64,000 nucleotides of DNA from Liquorilactobacillus cacaonum DSM 21116. Its GTDB lineage: Bacteria; Bacillota; Bacilli; Lactobacillales; Lactobacillaceae. Each line of letters begins with the position of its first letter. Position 1 is the first letter of the stretch. Both the position numbers and the translations under genes were made by a program. The notes beneath the pieces were generated by a model. The model ran no database searches and was not told the DNA's origin. It was given only the letters and a program-made list of their open reading frames with translations. Location: positions 460,405 through 524,404 of the forward strand of contig NZ_AYZE01000014.1 in the NCBI RefSeq assembly GCF_001436735.1. Direction: 5' to 3'. Positions 33,391 to 43,432 of the stretch are shown piece after piece.

Positions 33391-34167
33391 TTACCCTTTC
33401 TTTAAACCGCCAAAACGACGATCACGTTTTTGATATTCTATAATATTTTCAAACAGGTTTTCCGGGGTGTAATCCGGCCACAAGATATCACTAAAAACAA
33501 ACTCACTATATGCAAGTTGCCACAGCAAAAAATTTGAAATTCTTTGTTCCCCACTTGTCCTAATTAATAAGTCAGGATTTGCCAATTCTTTTAAACTATT
33601 AGTCATCAAAGTATCGGAAATTACCTTTTCATTAATCTCATCAATTGATAATTCATTTTTTGAAACTTTTGTTGCAACCTTTTTCACTGTCGCAATCAAT
33701 TCATCTCGCCCACCATAATTAATTGCAAAGTTTAAAATCATCCCTGTGCAATGCTTAGTTTGTGCAATTGCATGTTTAACAGCAGTAAGTGTCTCACTAG
33801 GGAGCGCGTCAAGTTCACCTATAGCATTAACTCGAATATTATTTTCAATAAGCTCTGGCACAAAGGTATCAAAAAAAGTTATTGGTAAACTCATTAAAAA
33901 TTCAACTTCTTTTTTAGGTCGTTTCCAATTTTCAGTTGAAAATGTATATAAAGTTAAAACCTTAATACCAATATTATTCGCTGCTTTCGTTATTTCTTTA
34001 ACAGTAGTCAGTGCCGTTTTGTGGCCTGCAATTCTAGGTAAATGCCTTTTTTGCGCCCAACGACCGTTGCCATCCATAATTATTGCAACATGTTGAGGAA
34101 TTCGACTTTCATCTAATTCATTAGTTATTTCTTGTAAGGTACTGTTTCTAATAAATTTTGAGAACAA
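33391..34167 (-). CDS. uppS: Undecaprenyl diphosphate synthase
   Basis: cis-Prenyltransferase that makes the lipid carrier for cell-wall polymers. The TTG at 34167 with GGAGGTGA upstream is chosen (258 residues); the longest frame begins before that ribosome site. Signature IIMDGNGRWAQKRHLPRIAGH in overlapping stretches contains the catalytic Asp (DGNGRW), and LLIRTSGEQRISNFLLWQ binds the isopentenyl substrate. The N-terminal extension before the catalytic loop is usual in lactobacilli. Confidence 0.97.
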   Translation of the reverse strand: MFSKFIRNSTLQEITNELDESRIPQHVAIIMDGNGRWAQKRHLPRIAGHKTALTTVKEITKAANNIGIKVLTLYTFSTENWKRPKKEVEFLMSLPITFFDTFVPELIENNIRVNAIGELDALPSETLTAVKHAIAQTKHCTGMILNFAINYGGRDELIATVKKVATKVSKNELSIDEINEKVISDTLMTNSLKELANPDLLIRTSGEQRISNFLLWQLAYSEFVFSDILWPDYTPENLFENIIEYQKRDRRFGGLKKG

Positions 34168-34204
34168 AAGTTCACCTCCAATAAAATTCAAAACTTATTC
34201 TAAC

Positions 34205-34302
34205 AAAAAAGTAACAACGGAGCAAAAAGCATTGTCATTTTAGAAAATGATTAACAAAAAATTAATCATTGATACTAAACTCCTGACATGCCACTCCGTT
34301 GT
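34205..34302 (-). terminator. Large multi-helix hairpin/terminator between frr and uppS
   Basis: Outer stem ACAACGGAG (34294-34302 as transcribed) with CTCCGTTGT (34214-34222), inner GCAT/ATGC and TGTCA/TGACA helices, and an apical 9-bp hairpin AATGATTAA/TTAATCATT. The minus-strand tract TACTTTTTTG follows. It is larger than ordinary terminators and may be a regulated attenuator of uppS (inference). Confidence 0.7.
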
Positions 34303-34322
34303 ATCTAAAAATCATTTTTTAA

Positions 34323-34886
34323 CTAGACGTCAAGAATTTCCTTTTCTTTTTCACCTTGAATAGCCTCAACGCTCTTTACTGAAGCATCTGTAAGTTTTTG
34401 TGTTTCTTCTTCTAAATTATGCAAATCATCTTCAGTTAAATCGCCGTTTTTTTGTGCCTTTTTAAGTTCATCAATCGCATCACGGCGCACATTGCGCACT
34501 GCGACCTTTGCTTTTTCAGCTTCAGCTTTAACATCTTTCGCAATCTCTTTGCGACGTTCTTCAGTTAACTGTGGTATAACCAAGCGAATTGCTGATCCAT
34601 CATTTGCTGGTGAAATTCCTAAATCTGATGCTAAAATCGCATGTTCAATGTCCTTAAGAGAAGACTTATCGTAAGGTGTAACTAATAAGACGCGTGCTTC
34701 TGGAACAGAAATTTGTGCTATTTGATTTAATGGTGTTGGTGTCCCATAATAAACAACCATAATCCTATTTAAAAGACTTGCATTTGCTCGTCCAGCACGT
34801 ATGTTTCCTAGTTCTCGTTGCAATGATTCTTGAGCCTTTACCATTTTTTCTTGTGCATTTTTTAGAATCGGATCATTAATTTTCAT
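34323..34886 (-). CDS. frr: Ribosome recycling factor
   Basis: Splits post-termination ribosomes with EF-G. 187 residues, full length. The family core [29 protein letters not shown] and the C-terminal helix region [22 protein letters not shown] (in overlapping stretches) are present. Starts 2 nt after pyrH, so the two are translationally coupled. Confidence 0.98.
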   Translation of the reverse strand: MKINDPILKNAQEKMVKAQESLQRELGNIRAGRANASLLNRIMVVYYGTPTPLNQIAQISVPEARVLLVTPYDKSSLKDIEHAILASDLGISPANDGSAIRLVIPQLTEERRKEIAKDVKAEAEKAKVAVRNVRRDAIDELKKAQKNGDLTEDDLHNLEEETQKLTDASVKSVEAIQGEKEKEILDV

Positions 34887-34888
34887 AA

Positions 34889-35641
<753 letters not shown>

Positions 35642-35672
35642 TCAAAACATGAATACACTCACTTTTCATTTT

Positions 35673-35702
35673 AGCATACTTAATCAACATTGAATATCTC
35701 AA
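35673..35702 (-). promoter_or_regulatory. Probable pyrH-frr promoter
   Basis: Minus strand TTGAGA (35697-35702), 18 bp, TATGCT (35673-35678), about 60 nt before pyrH. The rest of the gap 35703-35837 shows no feature I can name. Confidence 0.5.
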
Positions 35703-35837
35703 AAAAAACTTTCTATGGAAAACTTTTTAGAAGTATGAATATTGCAATCACCTTGCTTTCGAAAATACAATATTTTTTTAATGATAAACTGTGAAGTGAC
35801 GTGTGAGTTGTTTATATTGTAGAATATGTTCAAATAA

Positions 35838-35876
35838 AAAGGACCAAATCAAAATTCAATTTTGATTTGGTCCTTT
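35838..35876. terminator. Perfect-stem terminator after tsf
   Basis: A 16-bp perfect stem (GGACCAAATCAAAATT and complement) around a single central C, flanked by AAA/TTT. It ends the rpsB-tsf transcript. Same GGACC...AAATC family as other terminators here. Confidence 0.88.
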
Positions 35877-35909
35877 AATAATATCTAAATATTATCTGTT
35901 TGTATTGTT

Positions 35910-36788
35910 TTAGTCTTTAACTTGGTTCATAACTTCTTCAACAAAGTTATCTTCTTTTTTCTCAATTCCCTCGCCAACTTCATAGCGAGTAAATGAAACA
36001 ACTTTGCCACCTTTAGAAGATACATACTTGGCAACAGTTTGATCTGGATCTTTAACAAATTCTTGATCTGTTAAACTGATTTCTGCCAAAAATTTATTTA
36101 AGCGTCCTTCAACCATTTTTTCAACAATCTTTTCAGGCTTACCTTCATTAAGAGCTTCTTGCGTAAGAACTTCTTTTTCATGTGCAAGTTCTTCAGCTGG
36201 AACTTCAGTTCGATCAACATACTTAGGATTAATTGCAGCAACATGCATTGCAACATCTTTAGCAGTGTCTTCATCAGCACCCTCAACAAGCACTAATGAT
36301 GCAATTTTCCCACCCATGTGAAGATAAGATCCAAAGTTTTGTGTTTCTGTTTTCTCAACTAGTGTAAAACGACGTAACGTAATTTTTTCACCAATAACCT
36401 GAGTTGCTTCAATAATTTCGTCGTTAATAGTGCCTTTGTCTGTAGTGATTTTCAAAGCAGCTTCAACATCAGCTGGTTTTGCTTCAGCAATCTTAGTCGC
36501 AACGTTTTTAACTAATTCTTTGAATTGTGCATTTTGTGCAACAAAATCAGTTTCAGCATTAACTTCAACAACTGCAGCAACATTGCCAGCTACTTCAACG
36601 TCAGCCAATCCTTCAGCTGCTACTCGGTCACTCTTCTTGGCTGCCTTTGCAATTCCTTTTTCGCGAAGAAAATCAATTGCCTTTTGCATATCACCATCAA
36701 CAGCAACTAAGGCCTTTTTAGCCTCCATCATACCCACGCCTATTTTATCACGTAATTCTTTAACTTGAGAAGCAGAAATTTTTGCCAT
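35910..36788 (-). CDS. tsf: Elongation factor Ts
   Basis: Nucleotide-exchange factor for EF-Tu. The ATG at 36788 ([15 protein letters not shown]) with AGGAGG 8 nt upstream is chosen; an in-frame GTG directly before it is the alternative. 292 residues. The N-terminal UBA-like domain with [17 protein letters not shown] and the core TDFVAQN motif (about residue 80) are intact. Follows rpsB, with a partial terminator between. Confidence 0.98.
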   Translation of the reverse strand: MAKISASQVKELRDKIGVGMMEAKKALVAVDGDMQKAIDFLREKGIAKAAKKSDRVAAEGLADVEVAGNVAAVVEVNAETDFVAQNAQFKELVKNVATKIAEAKPADVEAALKITTDKGTINDEIIEATQVIGEKITLRRFTLVEKTETQNFGSYLHMGGKIASLVLVEGADEDTAKDVAMHVAAINPKYVDRTEVPAEELAHEKEVLTQEALNEGKPEKIVEKMVEGRLNKFLAEISLTDQEFVKDPDQTVAKYVSSKGGKVVSFTRYEVGEGIEKKEDNFVEEVMNQVKD

Positions 36789-36813
36789 CACTATGGCCTC
36801 CTTGTTTTAAATT

Positions 36814-36871
36814 ATAAAAAAGCTGTCCCAAACCTTAAGGCCATTAATGTGCCCAAATTTGGAAACAGCCT
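36814..36871 (-). terminator. Terminator/attenuator between rpsB and tsf
   Basis: Stem GCTGTTTCCAAA/TTTGGGACAGC on the minus strand, followed by TTTTTTA. It probably terminates partly and sets the S2:EF-Ts ratio. Confidence 0.7.
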
Positions 36872-36880
36872 AAGATCTAA

Positions 36881-37684
36881 TTATTCAGCATCTTTGGTAT
36901 TATTTTTACCTTCAACAGCTTCAACAATATCTTCGATTGAATCTACTGCATCTGCATCTGTATCTGCATTTTCAAATGTTTCTTCAACGTTAAGATCATC
37001 TTCACCTTGGTTAGCTTCAATAATAGCATCAGCCATCTTAGCAGTGATTAAACGAACTGCACGAATAGCATCATCATTTGAAGGAATCTTAACATCAATT
37101 TCATCTGGATCAGCATTTGTATCAACCATCGCAATGATAGGAATATTAAGCTTACGAGCTTCCTTTACAGCAATTCTTTCTTTACGAGGATCAACAATAA
37201 ACAATGCATCTGGAATACGAGGCATATCTTCGATTCCACCTAAGAATTTTTCAAGACGTTCTTGTTGCTTCATCAATAAAGCAACTTCCTTCTTAGGAAG
37301 AACATCAAAAGTACCATCTTCTGCCATTGCTTTGATTTCTTTAAGACGCTTGATACGTTTTTGAATTGTATCCCAGTTTGTTAAAGTTCCACCTAACCAA
37401 CGATGGTTTACAAAGTATTGACCAGCGCGCTTTGCTTCTTCTTCAACTGCATCTTGTGCTTGTTTTTTTGTACCAACAAAAAGAATAACACCATTATCTT
37501 CTGCTGATTTCTTCATGAAGTTATATGCATCATCAATTAATTTAACTGTTTTTTGTAAATCAATGATGTAGATACCATTACGTTCTGTAAAGATATACTT
37601 CTTCATCTTAGGGTTCCAACGACGTGTTTGATGTCCAAAATGAACACCAGCTTCAAGCAATTGTTTCATGCTAATTACTGCCAT
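36881..37684 (-). CDS. rpsB: 30S ribosomal protein S2
   Basis: Small-subunit ribosomal protein. 267 residues with a long acidic C-terminal tail (about 230-267, rich in Asp/Glu), typical of lactobacilli. The core [20 protein letters not shown] and [11 protein letters not shown] motifs are present. ATG behind GGAGG. Preceded by a 124-nt leader that can form competing helices. Confidence 0.98.
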   Translation of the reverse strand: MAVISMKQLLEAGVHFGHQTRRWNPKMKKYIFTERNGIYIIDLQKTVKLIDDAYNFMKKSAEDNGVILFVGTKKQAQDAVEEEAKRAGQYFVNHRWLGGTLTNWDTIQKRIKRLKEIKAMAEDGTFDVLPKKEVALLMKQQERLEKFLGGIEDMPRIPDALFIVDPRKERIAVKEARKLNIPIIAMVDTNADPDEIDVKIPSNDDAIRAVRLITAKMADAIIEANQGEDDLNVEETFENADTDADAVDSIEDIVEAVEGKNNTKDAE

Positions 37685-37808
37685 AATATAAAATACCTCC
37701 GATATTGTTTTTGTTTTCCTCCTCCGTATTCAACTGCATTCAGACTCAATAAGAGCACCTTGAAAACTATCGTACGAAGTGTGAATTGGTGCTTAACCAT
37801 AAAGCACC
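37685..37808 (-). promoter_or_regulatory. rpsB 5' leader with mutually exclusive helices
   Basis: The predicted transcript starts with GGTGCTT...AAGCACC (37802-37808 with 37788-37794), a 7-bp hairpin. A second GGTGCTC (37753-37759) downstream could pair with the same AAGCACC segment instead. Such an A-B-A' layout suggests an autoregulatory S2 leader (inference); a simple stabilising 5' hairpin is the alternative. Confidence 0.5.
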
Positions 37809-37814
37809 TGAAAT

Positions 37815-37843
37815 AGTATAACTTAATTTAGTTTAAAACGCAA
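37815..37843 (-). promoter_or_regulatory. rpsB-tsf promoter
   Basis: Minus strand TTGCGT (37838-37843), 17 bp, TATACT (37815-37820). Confidence 0.75.
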
Positions 37844-37853
37844 GAATAATATT

Positions 37854-38843
37854 CTATTTTACCACTGTACTTGCAGTCCCATCTTTGCAGACATCTTTTG
37901 CGCTATTCAAAGCTATTAAGACCATATTTTCAACCGCTGTTTCCGTATAAAAAGCAACATGTGGAGTCACAAGCACATTATCAAGAGCCAACAATTCCTT
38001 GAAAGTAGCATCTTTGATCTCTTGGTTACTTAAATCATGATTAAATATATCACTTTCATTTTCGTAAGTATCTAGCGCTGCACCTGCTAATTTTCCAGAT
38101 TTCAATGCTTCAATCAAGGCTTTTGTATCAATCAATGCTCCACGAGCAGTATTGATTATATACGATCCATCCTTCATCTTATTAAGATTTTCAGTATTTA
38201 CTAAATGCTGATCAGCTGGTGTCGCTGGCATATGTAGTGTGATCACGTCAGCATTAGAAAAAAGTTCATCATAGCTATCAACGTATATTCCTAGTTTTTT
38301 CAATTCAGGATTAGGATATAAATCATATGCAATAACTTTTGCACCAAAGCCACGATAAATATCAATTGCAGCACGTCCGATTCTACCTGTTCCGACAACT
38401 CCAACTGTCAATGAACGCAATTCTTTTCCAACGTATGGAGCCCAACGAAAATCTTGTTTCGCAACTTTATTTCTAAAAATCGTAGTATTGCGAAGAAGTT
38501 GCATTAATTGAGTTACTGAAAATTCAGCGATTGCATTTGGTGAGTAAGCAGGAACATTTGTTACAACAATTCCATTTTTCTTTGCTGCTTCTAAATTAAT
38601 ATTGTCAACACCTACATTACGAATTGAAAAGACTTTAACTCCGTATTCTTTGAACTTAGCAAACATTTCATCAGGATAAACCCCTGTTTGAAGTGCTAAA
38701 ACGCCATCGAAACCCTTTGTCTTATCAACGGTGCTCATATCCAACATATCTGGTAGCCGTAAAACTTCGTTACCAGTCTCATCTACCCATTGGGCAAAAT
38801 ATTTTTCTTCATCTTCACGTACATTAAAAGCTATAAATTTCAT
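37854..38843 (-). CDS. ldhD: D-lactate dehydrogenase (D-2-hydroxyacid dehydrogenase family)
   Basis: Reduces pyruvate to D-lactate with NADH. The second of two tandem ATG codons (38843) has GGAGG at 7 nt; 329 residues. The NAD-binding VVGTGRIGRAAIDIYRGFG with the downstream Asp (AYD), the catalytic Arg in INTARGALIDT, the Glu in LDTYENESD and the His in VTPHVAFYTE are all in place. It resembles lactobacillar D-LDH closely; a related hydroxyisocaproate dehydrogenase is the main alternative. Single-gene transcript. Confidence 0.88.
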   Translation of the reverse strand: MKFIAFNVREDEEKYFAQWVDETGNEVLRLPDMLDMSTVDKTKGFDGVLALQTGVYPDEMFAKFKEYGVKVFSIRNVGVDNINLEAAKKNGIVVTNVPAYSPNAIAEFSVTQLMQLLRNTTIFRNKVAKQDFRWAPYVGKELRSLTVGVVGTGRIGRAAIDIYRGFGAKVIAYDLYPNPELKKLGIYVDSYDELFSNADVITLHMPATPADQHLVNTENLNKMKDGSYIINTARGALIDTKALIEALKSGKLAGAALDTYENESDIFNHDLSNQEIKDATFKELLALDNVLVTPHVAFYTETAVENMVLIALNSAKDVCKDGTASTVVK

Positions 38844-38933
38844 CATGAACCTCCAAATTAAATATCTCTATTTCTACGGTGGGACATCGAAAATTAGATG
38901 TAAGTAAGATTCCTAAATCCTTGTCCTTTAAAT

Positions 38934-38942
38934 ATTGTAGCA
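38934..38942 (-). promoter_or_regulatory. Extended -10 promoter for ldhD
   Basis: TGC-TACAAT on the minus strand, without a good -35 box, about 95 nt before ldhD. Confidence 0.5.
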
Positions 38943-38981
38943 CGAAAACTATCTTACGCGCGCTTAATTAGCAATGTCTTT

Positions 38982-39275
38982 TCATTTCTTAAGTTTTTTA
39001 ACTTCAACTCCATTTTCTTCAAGGAATTGCAATTTTTGTTTTCTTGCTTGGTGCTTAAATGCATATTCAGCTTTCAATGCATCAGACTTATTATCAAATG
39101 TTTCATAATATATTAGTTCAAGCGGTCTGCGTCTTTTTAGACGTGTATACTTTGCCCCTTTACCAGCATTATGAACGGCTAAACGATGATTAACATCATT
39201 CGTAAAGCCCCCATAGAGAGTATTGTCAGCACATAGTAATATATAAAAAAAATATTGCTTATTCTTTATTTCCAT
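38982..39275 (-). CDS. yazA: GIY-YIG nuclease superfamily protein (YazA type)
   Basis: 97 residues holding a lone GIY-YIG domain: [19 protein letters not shown] (the YIL...LYGG version of the motif) and the downstream Arg in the [17 protein letters not shown] segment. Substrate and role are unknown. ATG behind AAAGGAG; its start overlaps the end of the yabB methyltransferase by 17 nt. The yabB-yazA pair is conserved in Bacilli. Confidence 0.9.
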   Translation of the reverse strand: MEIKNKQYFFYILLCADNTLYGGFTNDVNHRLAVHNAGKGAKYTRLKRRRPLELIYYETFDNKSDALKAEYAFKHQARKQKLQFLEENGVEVKKLKK

Positions 39276-40008
39276 ACAAAATCTCCTTTAATAAAGGTGT
39301 GTATTCATTTTCTTTTTCATACACAACAATTGCAGGTAAAAATCGTACACCATTGGGACGTCCATCTTTAATTGCTTCAATCAAAATCATATTAGCTTCT
39401 TTTTCTTTTTTGGGATGAACTAATTGTACTTTTTTGGGAGCAAGTCGATGATTACGCATTAATTCAAAAATTTCAGCTGCTCTTTCTGGTCGATGCACAA
39501 AATATGCTTTCCCATTCATTTTTAGCAAATCACTTGTAACCTCAATAATCCGTTCTAAATTCACAGATATTTCATGACGCGCAATTGCCAAATATTCATT
39601 ATCATTTTTTTTACTAGTTGGTAAGTCAGAAAAATAAGGAGGATTACAAGTTACGATATCTACTGAATCTTTTTTTATATAGTTAGTTGCTTTATTTAAG
39701 TCAATGTTTAACATCTTAACTCGGCTCTCTAAATTATTTAGTACAATACTTCTTTGAGCCATGTCAGCCAAGCGTTCTTGAATTTCAATCTCAATAATTT
39801 GGCCTGAAATTTTTTTAGTTAGAAACAGTCCAACTGCGCCATTTCCTGCACATAAATCCACTAAAAGTCCATTTTTTTTTCGTAATATTCCCGTAAAGTA
39901 TGCCAACAATACAGCATCTAAAGAAAAAGAAAAAACTTCAGCACTTTGAATAATTTGAACTTCATTTGAATATAGCCTATCAATTCTTTCGTTTTTATAT
40001 AACTCCAA
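39259..40008 (-). CDS. trmN6: tRNA1(Val) adenine-37 N6-methyltransferase family (YabB/TrmN6)
   Basis: 249-residue SAM-dependent methyltransferase. SAM motif I reads [19 protein letters not shown], and the N6-adenine signature NPPY is present in [11 protein letters not shown]. The family modifies A37 of tRNA; the exact substrate in this organism is inferred. TTG start behind AAGGTGAT. Divergent from plsC, overlapped by yazA. Confidence 0.88.
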   Translation of the reverse strand: MELYKNERIDRLYSNEVQIIQSAEVFSFSLDAVLLAYFTGILRKKNGLLVDLCAGNGAVGLFLTKKISGQIIEIEIQERLADMAQRSIVLNNLESRVKMLNIDLNKATNYIKKDSVDIVTCNPPYFSDLPTSKKNDNEYLAIARHEISVNLERIIEVTSDLLKMNGKAYFVHRPERAAEIFELMRNHRLAPKKVQLVHPKKEKEANMILIEAIKDGRPNGVRFLPAIVVYEKENEYTPLLKEILYGNKE

Positions 40009-40099
40009 TTAATAATCACCTTCATTTTTAAACTTGCAAGTCAGCAAAAAATTATGCATACTTATCTTTGAAATCTCTTACAGAAAGGAATGTCTTGTG

Positions 40100-40726
40100 A
40101 TGTTCTATTCATTTATTCGCATTGTAGCACGGATTATTGTATTCCTAATTAATGGTAACGCACACTATCTTAATAAAGAAAAGCTTCCAAGTGGTAATTA
40201 TATACTTGTTGGCCCACATCGAGCTTGGTTTGATATGATTTATTTTGCTTTAGGTGCAGCGCCAAAAAAATTCTCTTTTATGGCAAAAGAAGAATTATTT
40301 AAAAATCCAATTCTCCGCTATATACTTGTACACGCCAATGCTTTTCCTGTTGATCGTAAAAATCCAGGACCATCGGTTATCAAAACACCCGTTAATTGGT
40401 TAAAAAAGCGTGACATTTCACTGATTATGTTTCCTTCTGGAACAAGACACTCACAAAACTTAAAAGGTGGCGTTTTGTTAATTGCCCGCCTTGCCAATGT
40501 GCCAATTGTTCCTACAGTTTATCAAGGGCCTACCACATTAAAAGGTCTTTTGAAAAGACAAAAGGTCACTATTGCTTTTGGCGACCCAATTGAGCTTAAT
40601 TCTCGCAAAAAATTAACTGAAGATGAGCAACAAGTAATTCTTGAAAAAATGACAAACTCATTCAAAAAAATAGATGCCCAAATTAATCCAGACTATGTCT
40701 ATATTGATGAAAGCAAGATTAACTAA
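40100..40726 (+). CDS. plsC: 1-acyl-sn-glycerol-3-phosphate acyltransferase
   Basis: Acylates lysophosphatidate to phosphatidate at the membrane. ATG at 40100 or the adjacent GTG at 40097 behind AAAGGA; 208 residues. N-terminal membrane helix, the catalytic HxxxxD box (GPHRAWFDM), and the glycerophosphate-binding box as FPSGTRH where most family members have FPEGTR; this Ser variant is also recalled in other lactobacillar PlsC proteins. Divergent from yabB, the usual lactobacillar arrangement. Confidence 0.92.
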   Translation: MFYSFIRIVARIIVFLINGNAHYLNKEKLPSGNYILVGPHRAWFDMIYFALGAAPKKFSFMAKEELFKNPILRYILVHANAFPVDRKNPGPSVIKTPVNWLKKRDISLIMFPSGTRHSQNLKGGVLLIARLANVPIVPTVYQGPTTLKGLLKRQKVTIAFGDPIELNSRKKLTEDEQQVILEKMTNSFKKIDAQINPDYVYIDESKIN

Positions 40727-40765
40727 CTGATGTACTTCTTTTTTTAAATTGTAGTTACTCTATAC

Positions 40766-40806
40766 AAAAAAGACTAGGCCAAATTTTATATTGTCCTAGT
40801 CTTTTT
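40766..40806. terminator. Bidirectional terminator between plsC and yneF
   Basis: GACTAGG (40772-40778) with CCTAGTC (40795-40801), flanked by A6 and T5; the genes converge here. Inner CCAAATTTT matches the terminator family. Confidence 0.88.
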
Positions 40807-40837
40807 ATATCATCCTAGCCCTAATTTGCCTCTAGCT

Positions 40838-41065
40838 TTATTTCTTAGTATTTTGAGACTTCATTGCATTCATCATTTGATGAAGCTTTTTTTCAGACGG
40901 CTTTTGCCCCATCTGAAGCATCATAGTCTTCAACATTGTTTCGTTGATTGGTGGGTTTTTCTTTAAATAACTCTCCATGTATTTACGAGCAGCAAAGAAT
41001 CCACCAACAAATCCTAGGACAAGCGCCAAAATAACAATTAATATCCAAATTGGAGTTGACATCAT
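40838..41065 (-). CDS. yneF: UPF0154 membrane protein YneF
   Basis: 75 residues: one N-terminal membrane helix (about 5-26, containing [14 protein letters not shown]) and a basic cytoplasmic tail with the family segment [21 protein letters not shown]. Found across Bacilli; function unknown, nearby to cell-division and SOS genes in many genomes. Two tandem ATG codons behind AAAGGAG. Confidence 0.93.
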   Translation of the reverse strand: MMSTPIWILIVILALVLGFVGGFFAARKYMESYLKKNPPINETMLKTMMLQMGQKPSEKKLHQMMNAMKSQNTKK

Positions 41066-41138
41066 GAATTTCTCCTTTCATGTCGTTTCAAATAACAATT
41101 CTACACAATTATTAAGTAAAAATAAAGCGCAAAATTAG

Positions 41139-41387
41139 TTAATCATCACGTAGTCCTTTTTTTCTTTGAATTTTCTTAACTTTTTCAGGAGTTATCTCTT
41201 TTCCTTCCTTGTTAAAAACTTGAAGCATCTCAACATTACTGCGAAAGGTCTGGCGAAAAGCTGCTAAATAATCTTCTCTCAAATTTTTTTGTTCAATCAA
41301 TTCTTCTTTTGTCAAACCTGTACTTTTTTTCTTCTTGGAAAGCTCATTAATTCGGTCAATGAGTTCCTGTGGTATTTTTCCTGCCAT
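41139..41387 (-). CDS. ynzC: DUF896 family protein (YnzC type)
   Basis: 82 residues, two-helix hairpin protein. Family signature: RINELSKKKKSTGLTKEELIEQKNLREDYL in overlapping stretches, and the conserved FRQTFRSNVEML. In B. subtilis the paralogue YneB-YneA-YnzC cluster belongs to the SOS region next to lexA; here it is also divergent from lexA. Function unknown. Confidence 0.93.
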   Translation of the reverse strand: MAGKIPQELIDRINELSKKKKSTGLTKEELIEQKNLREDYLAAFRQTFRSNVEMLQVFNKEGKEITPEKVKKIQRKKGLRDD

Positions 41388-41465
41388 TTTATTACCTCAC
41401 TAGTATTTAAAATTATGAATAAAATCATCATACATTAGGGTCTGCCGATTTTCAAATAGTAAACA

Positions 41466-41505
41466 CGAACGCTTGTTTGTAATGATGAATTATTTGTGCT
41501 AAGAT
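41466..41505 (+). promoter_or_regulatory. lexA promoter with SOS (LexA) box
   Basis: SOS box CGAACGCTTGTTTG (41466-41479) fits the Gram-positive CGAAC-N4-GTTYG pattern with one weak position. It overlaps the -35 TTGTAA (41477-41482), which is 17 bp from TAAGAT (41500-41505) with an extended TG. LexA autorepression is expected. It may also serve the divergent ynzC. Confidence 0.85.
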
Positions 41506-41538
41506 TAGTGTATTAATATCGTAATTGAGGTGTCGTTA

Positions 41539-42165
41539 ATGACAAAAATTTCTGAAAAAAGACAAATGGCTGTTCTTCGTTTCATATATGAACGTGTTAC
41601 TGAAAAAGGTTATCCACCAACAGTTCGTGAAATCTGCCAAGCAGTCGATTTATCCTCAACATCTACTGTCCATGGACACTTAGCACGTCTTGAAAAAAAA
41701 GGTTATCTTCAAAAAGACCCAACGAAGCCACGTGCAATTGAGTTAACATCAATTGGGTTAGAAGCTTTAGGAATTGAAGAACACGCAGATTCTATCCCAG
41801 TGCTTGGAACTGTTACTGCTGGAGTGCCAATACTTGCGGTTGAAGAAACCTCTGAGTACTTCCCACTTCCTCCTAACTTTAATTCTTCTGAAAATCTTTT
41901 CATTTTGACTATTCGTGGCGAAAGTATGATCAATGCTGGTATTTTAAACGGTGATCAAGTTATTATTCGCAAACAAAATAGTGCAGAAAATGGGGAAATT
42001 GTTATTGCGATGAATAATGATGATGAAGCAACATGTAAAAGATTTTTCAAAGAAAGTAACTATTATCGCTTACAACCTGAGAATGATTCCATGGATCCTA
42101 TCATTCTTGATTCTGTGACAATTTTAGGAAAAGTTGTTGGTTTGTATCGTAATTTTATTTTATAA
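41539..42165 (+). CDS. lexA: SOS response repressor/protease LexA
   Basis: Represses SOS genes and self-cleaves on RecA filaments. The ATG at 41539 ([18 protein letters not shown]) with GAGGTG 6 nt upstream is chosen; 208 residues. N-terminal winged helix with [21 protein letters not shown] (two stretches), Ala-Gly cleavage site in GTVTAGVP, catalytic Ser in RGESM and Lys in EATCKRF. SOS box 60 nt upstream. Confidence 0.97.
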   Translation: MTKISEKRQMAVLRFIYERVTEKGYPPTVREICQAVDLSSTSTVHGHLARLEKKGYLQKDPTKPRAIELTSIGLEALGIEEHADSIPVLGTVTAGVPILAVEETSEYFPLPPNFNSSENLFILTIRGESMINAGILNGDQVIIRKQNSAENGEIVIAMNNDDEATCKRFFKESNYYRLQPENDSMDPIILDSVTILGKVVGLYRNFIL

Positions 42166-42212
42166 AAAAGAGTGTGAATTTAACCGGAAATTTTAAAGGA
42201 TTAAGGTTTACT

Positions 42213-42263
42213 AAAAAAAGAAGCTAACTCAAATATAACATTTGAGCTATGGTTTCTTTTTTT
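42213..42263 (+). terminator. lexA terminator
   Basis: CTCAAAT/ATTTGAG inner stem, AGAAGC/GGTTTCT outer pairing, A7 before and T7 after. Confidence 0.85.
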
Positions 42264-42291
42264 ATATACACATACCGACCCTCCCTTTATA

Positions 42292-42320
42292 TTGAAAAAA
42301 ATGAATTAAATAGCTATAAT
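42292..42320 (+). promoter_or_regulatory. Strong sigma-A promoter for the two glycosyltransferases
   Basis: TTGAAA (42292-42297), 17 bp, TATAAT (42315-42320). A 5' UTR of about 90 nt follows, with a small ATCAT/ATGAT hairpin but nothing I recognise as a riboswitch. Confidence 0.8.
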
Positions 42321-42419
42321 GATTCAAGGTTAATAACGGTACATCTTCATATCATTAAAAATATGATTGTTTTATCGTAAGAGAGCTTTTTTTACAAAAA
42401 TATTATTACGGAGATTATT

Positions 42420-43430
42420 ATGTCAACTTCACCATTAATAAGCGTTATCGTTCCAGTTTATAATGTCGCTCCTTATTTACATCGCTGTATAGATTCACTA
42501 ATTAACCAGACCTATCAAAATATTGAATTAATTTTTATTGATGATGGTTCTACTGATGATTCAGCCAAGATTTTAGCTGATTACAAACAAAGAGATTCAA
42601 GAATTACGGTATTCCATCAAGAAAATGGTGGTTTATCAAACGCTAGAAATGCAGGTATAGTTTGTTCTAAAGGCGCTTTTATTACCTTTGTTGATTCCGA
42701 TGACTATGTATCGTCAGACTACATTTCTTACTTATTGGGACTTCTTAAGAAAAATAATTTCAAATCAAAATTAGCTATTTGTTCATTAATGAATGTTTTT
42801 ACAAAAACAAATACCGAAAAGGACAATGGTAATGGTCAAGAAATAGTTCTTACAGGAAAAGAATGTATTGAAAAAATGTGCTACCAAGATTTGGTTGACA
42901 CTTGTGCTTATGCTAAATTAGGTGCTAGAGAATTATATGATACGGTAAAATTCCCTGATGGTATGATTTTTGAAGACATCGCAACAACCTATCAACTATT
43001 TGATTTGTGTGATACAGTTTGTTGCGGATTTTTAGCAAAGTATTTTTACGTTATTCGTGATGGATCTATTGTCACCTCAGGTTTTAATAACAAAAAACTT
43101 GAACTACTACCCATGACAGATAAAATGGCTGCTTATGTGAATTCAAAATATCCTGATCTCTCAGAGGCGACTCTTCGCCGCCAAGTATATGCTCGTTTTA
43201 GTACGTTAAATCAAATTTTAGCCGATTCACAAGCACATGTGCCTCAAGAAAAAAAAGAAATTATGGGCTTTTTAAAATCCCATAAAAAAGATATTCTAAA
43301 AAATCCTAAAACACCCCGAAGAGATAGAATTGCCTTTTTCTTCCTAGGTTTTGGTGTATTTGTTTATAAGTACGCCTGGAAATTTTATGAGATTCTAAAG
43401 TCCAACCAAATATTACTTAAGGAAAAATAA
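42420..43430 (+). CDS. Family 2 glycosyltransferase (EpsJ/capsular type)
   Basis: 336 residues. GT-A fold: ISVIVPVYNVAPYLHRCIDSL, FIDDGSTDDSAKIL, ENGGLSNARNAG and the metal-binding DxD as VDSDDYVS (about residue 95). The C-terminus carries one hydrophobic/amphipathic stretch (about 300-320), suggesting membrane association. It likely adds a sugar to an exopolysaccharide, wall teichoic or glycolipid acceptor; donor and acceptor are unknown. ATG behind GGAGAT. Followed 2 nt later by a second glycosyltransferase. No polymerase or flippase gene is near. Confidence 0.9.
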   Translation: MSTSPLISVIVPVYNVAPYLHRCIDSLINQTYQNIELIFIDDGSTDDSAKILADYKQRDSRITVFHQENGGLSNARNAGIVCSKGAFITFVDSDDYVSSDYISYLLGLLKKNNFKSKLAICSLMNVFTKTNTEKDNGNGQEIVLTGKECIEKMCYQDLVDTCAYAKLGARELYDTVKFPDGMIFEDIATTYQLFDLCDTVCCGFLAKYFYVIRDGSIVTSGFNNKKLELLPMTDKMAAYVNSKYPDLSEATLRRQVYARFSTLNQILADSQAHVPQEKKEIMGFLKSHKKDILKNPKTPRRDRIAFFFLGFGVFVYKYAWKFYEILKSNQILLKEK

Positions 43431-43432
43431 CA

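Noticed and set aside
36765-37364. A 199-codon plus-strand frame opposite rpsB
   Set aside because: Low-complexity Ser/Thr/Ala translation antisense to S2; an artefact of codon use.
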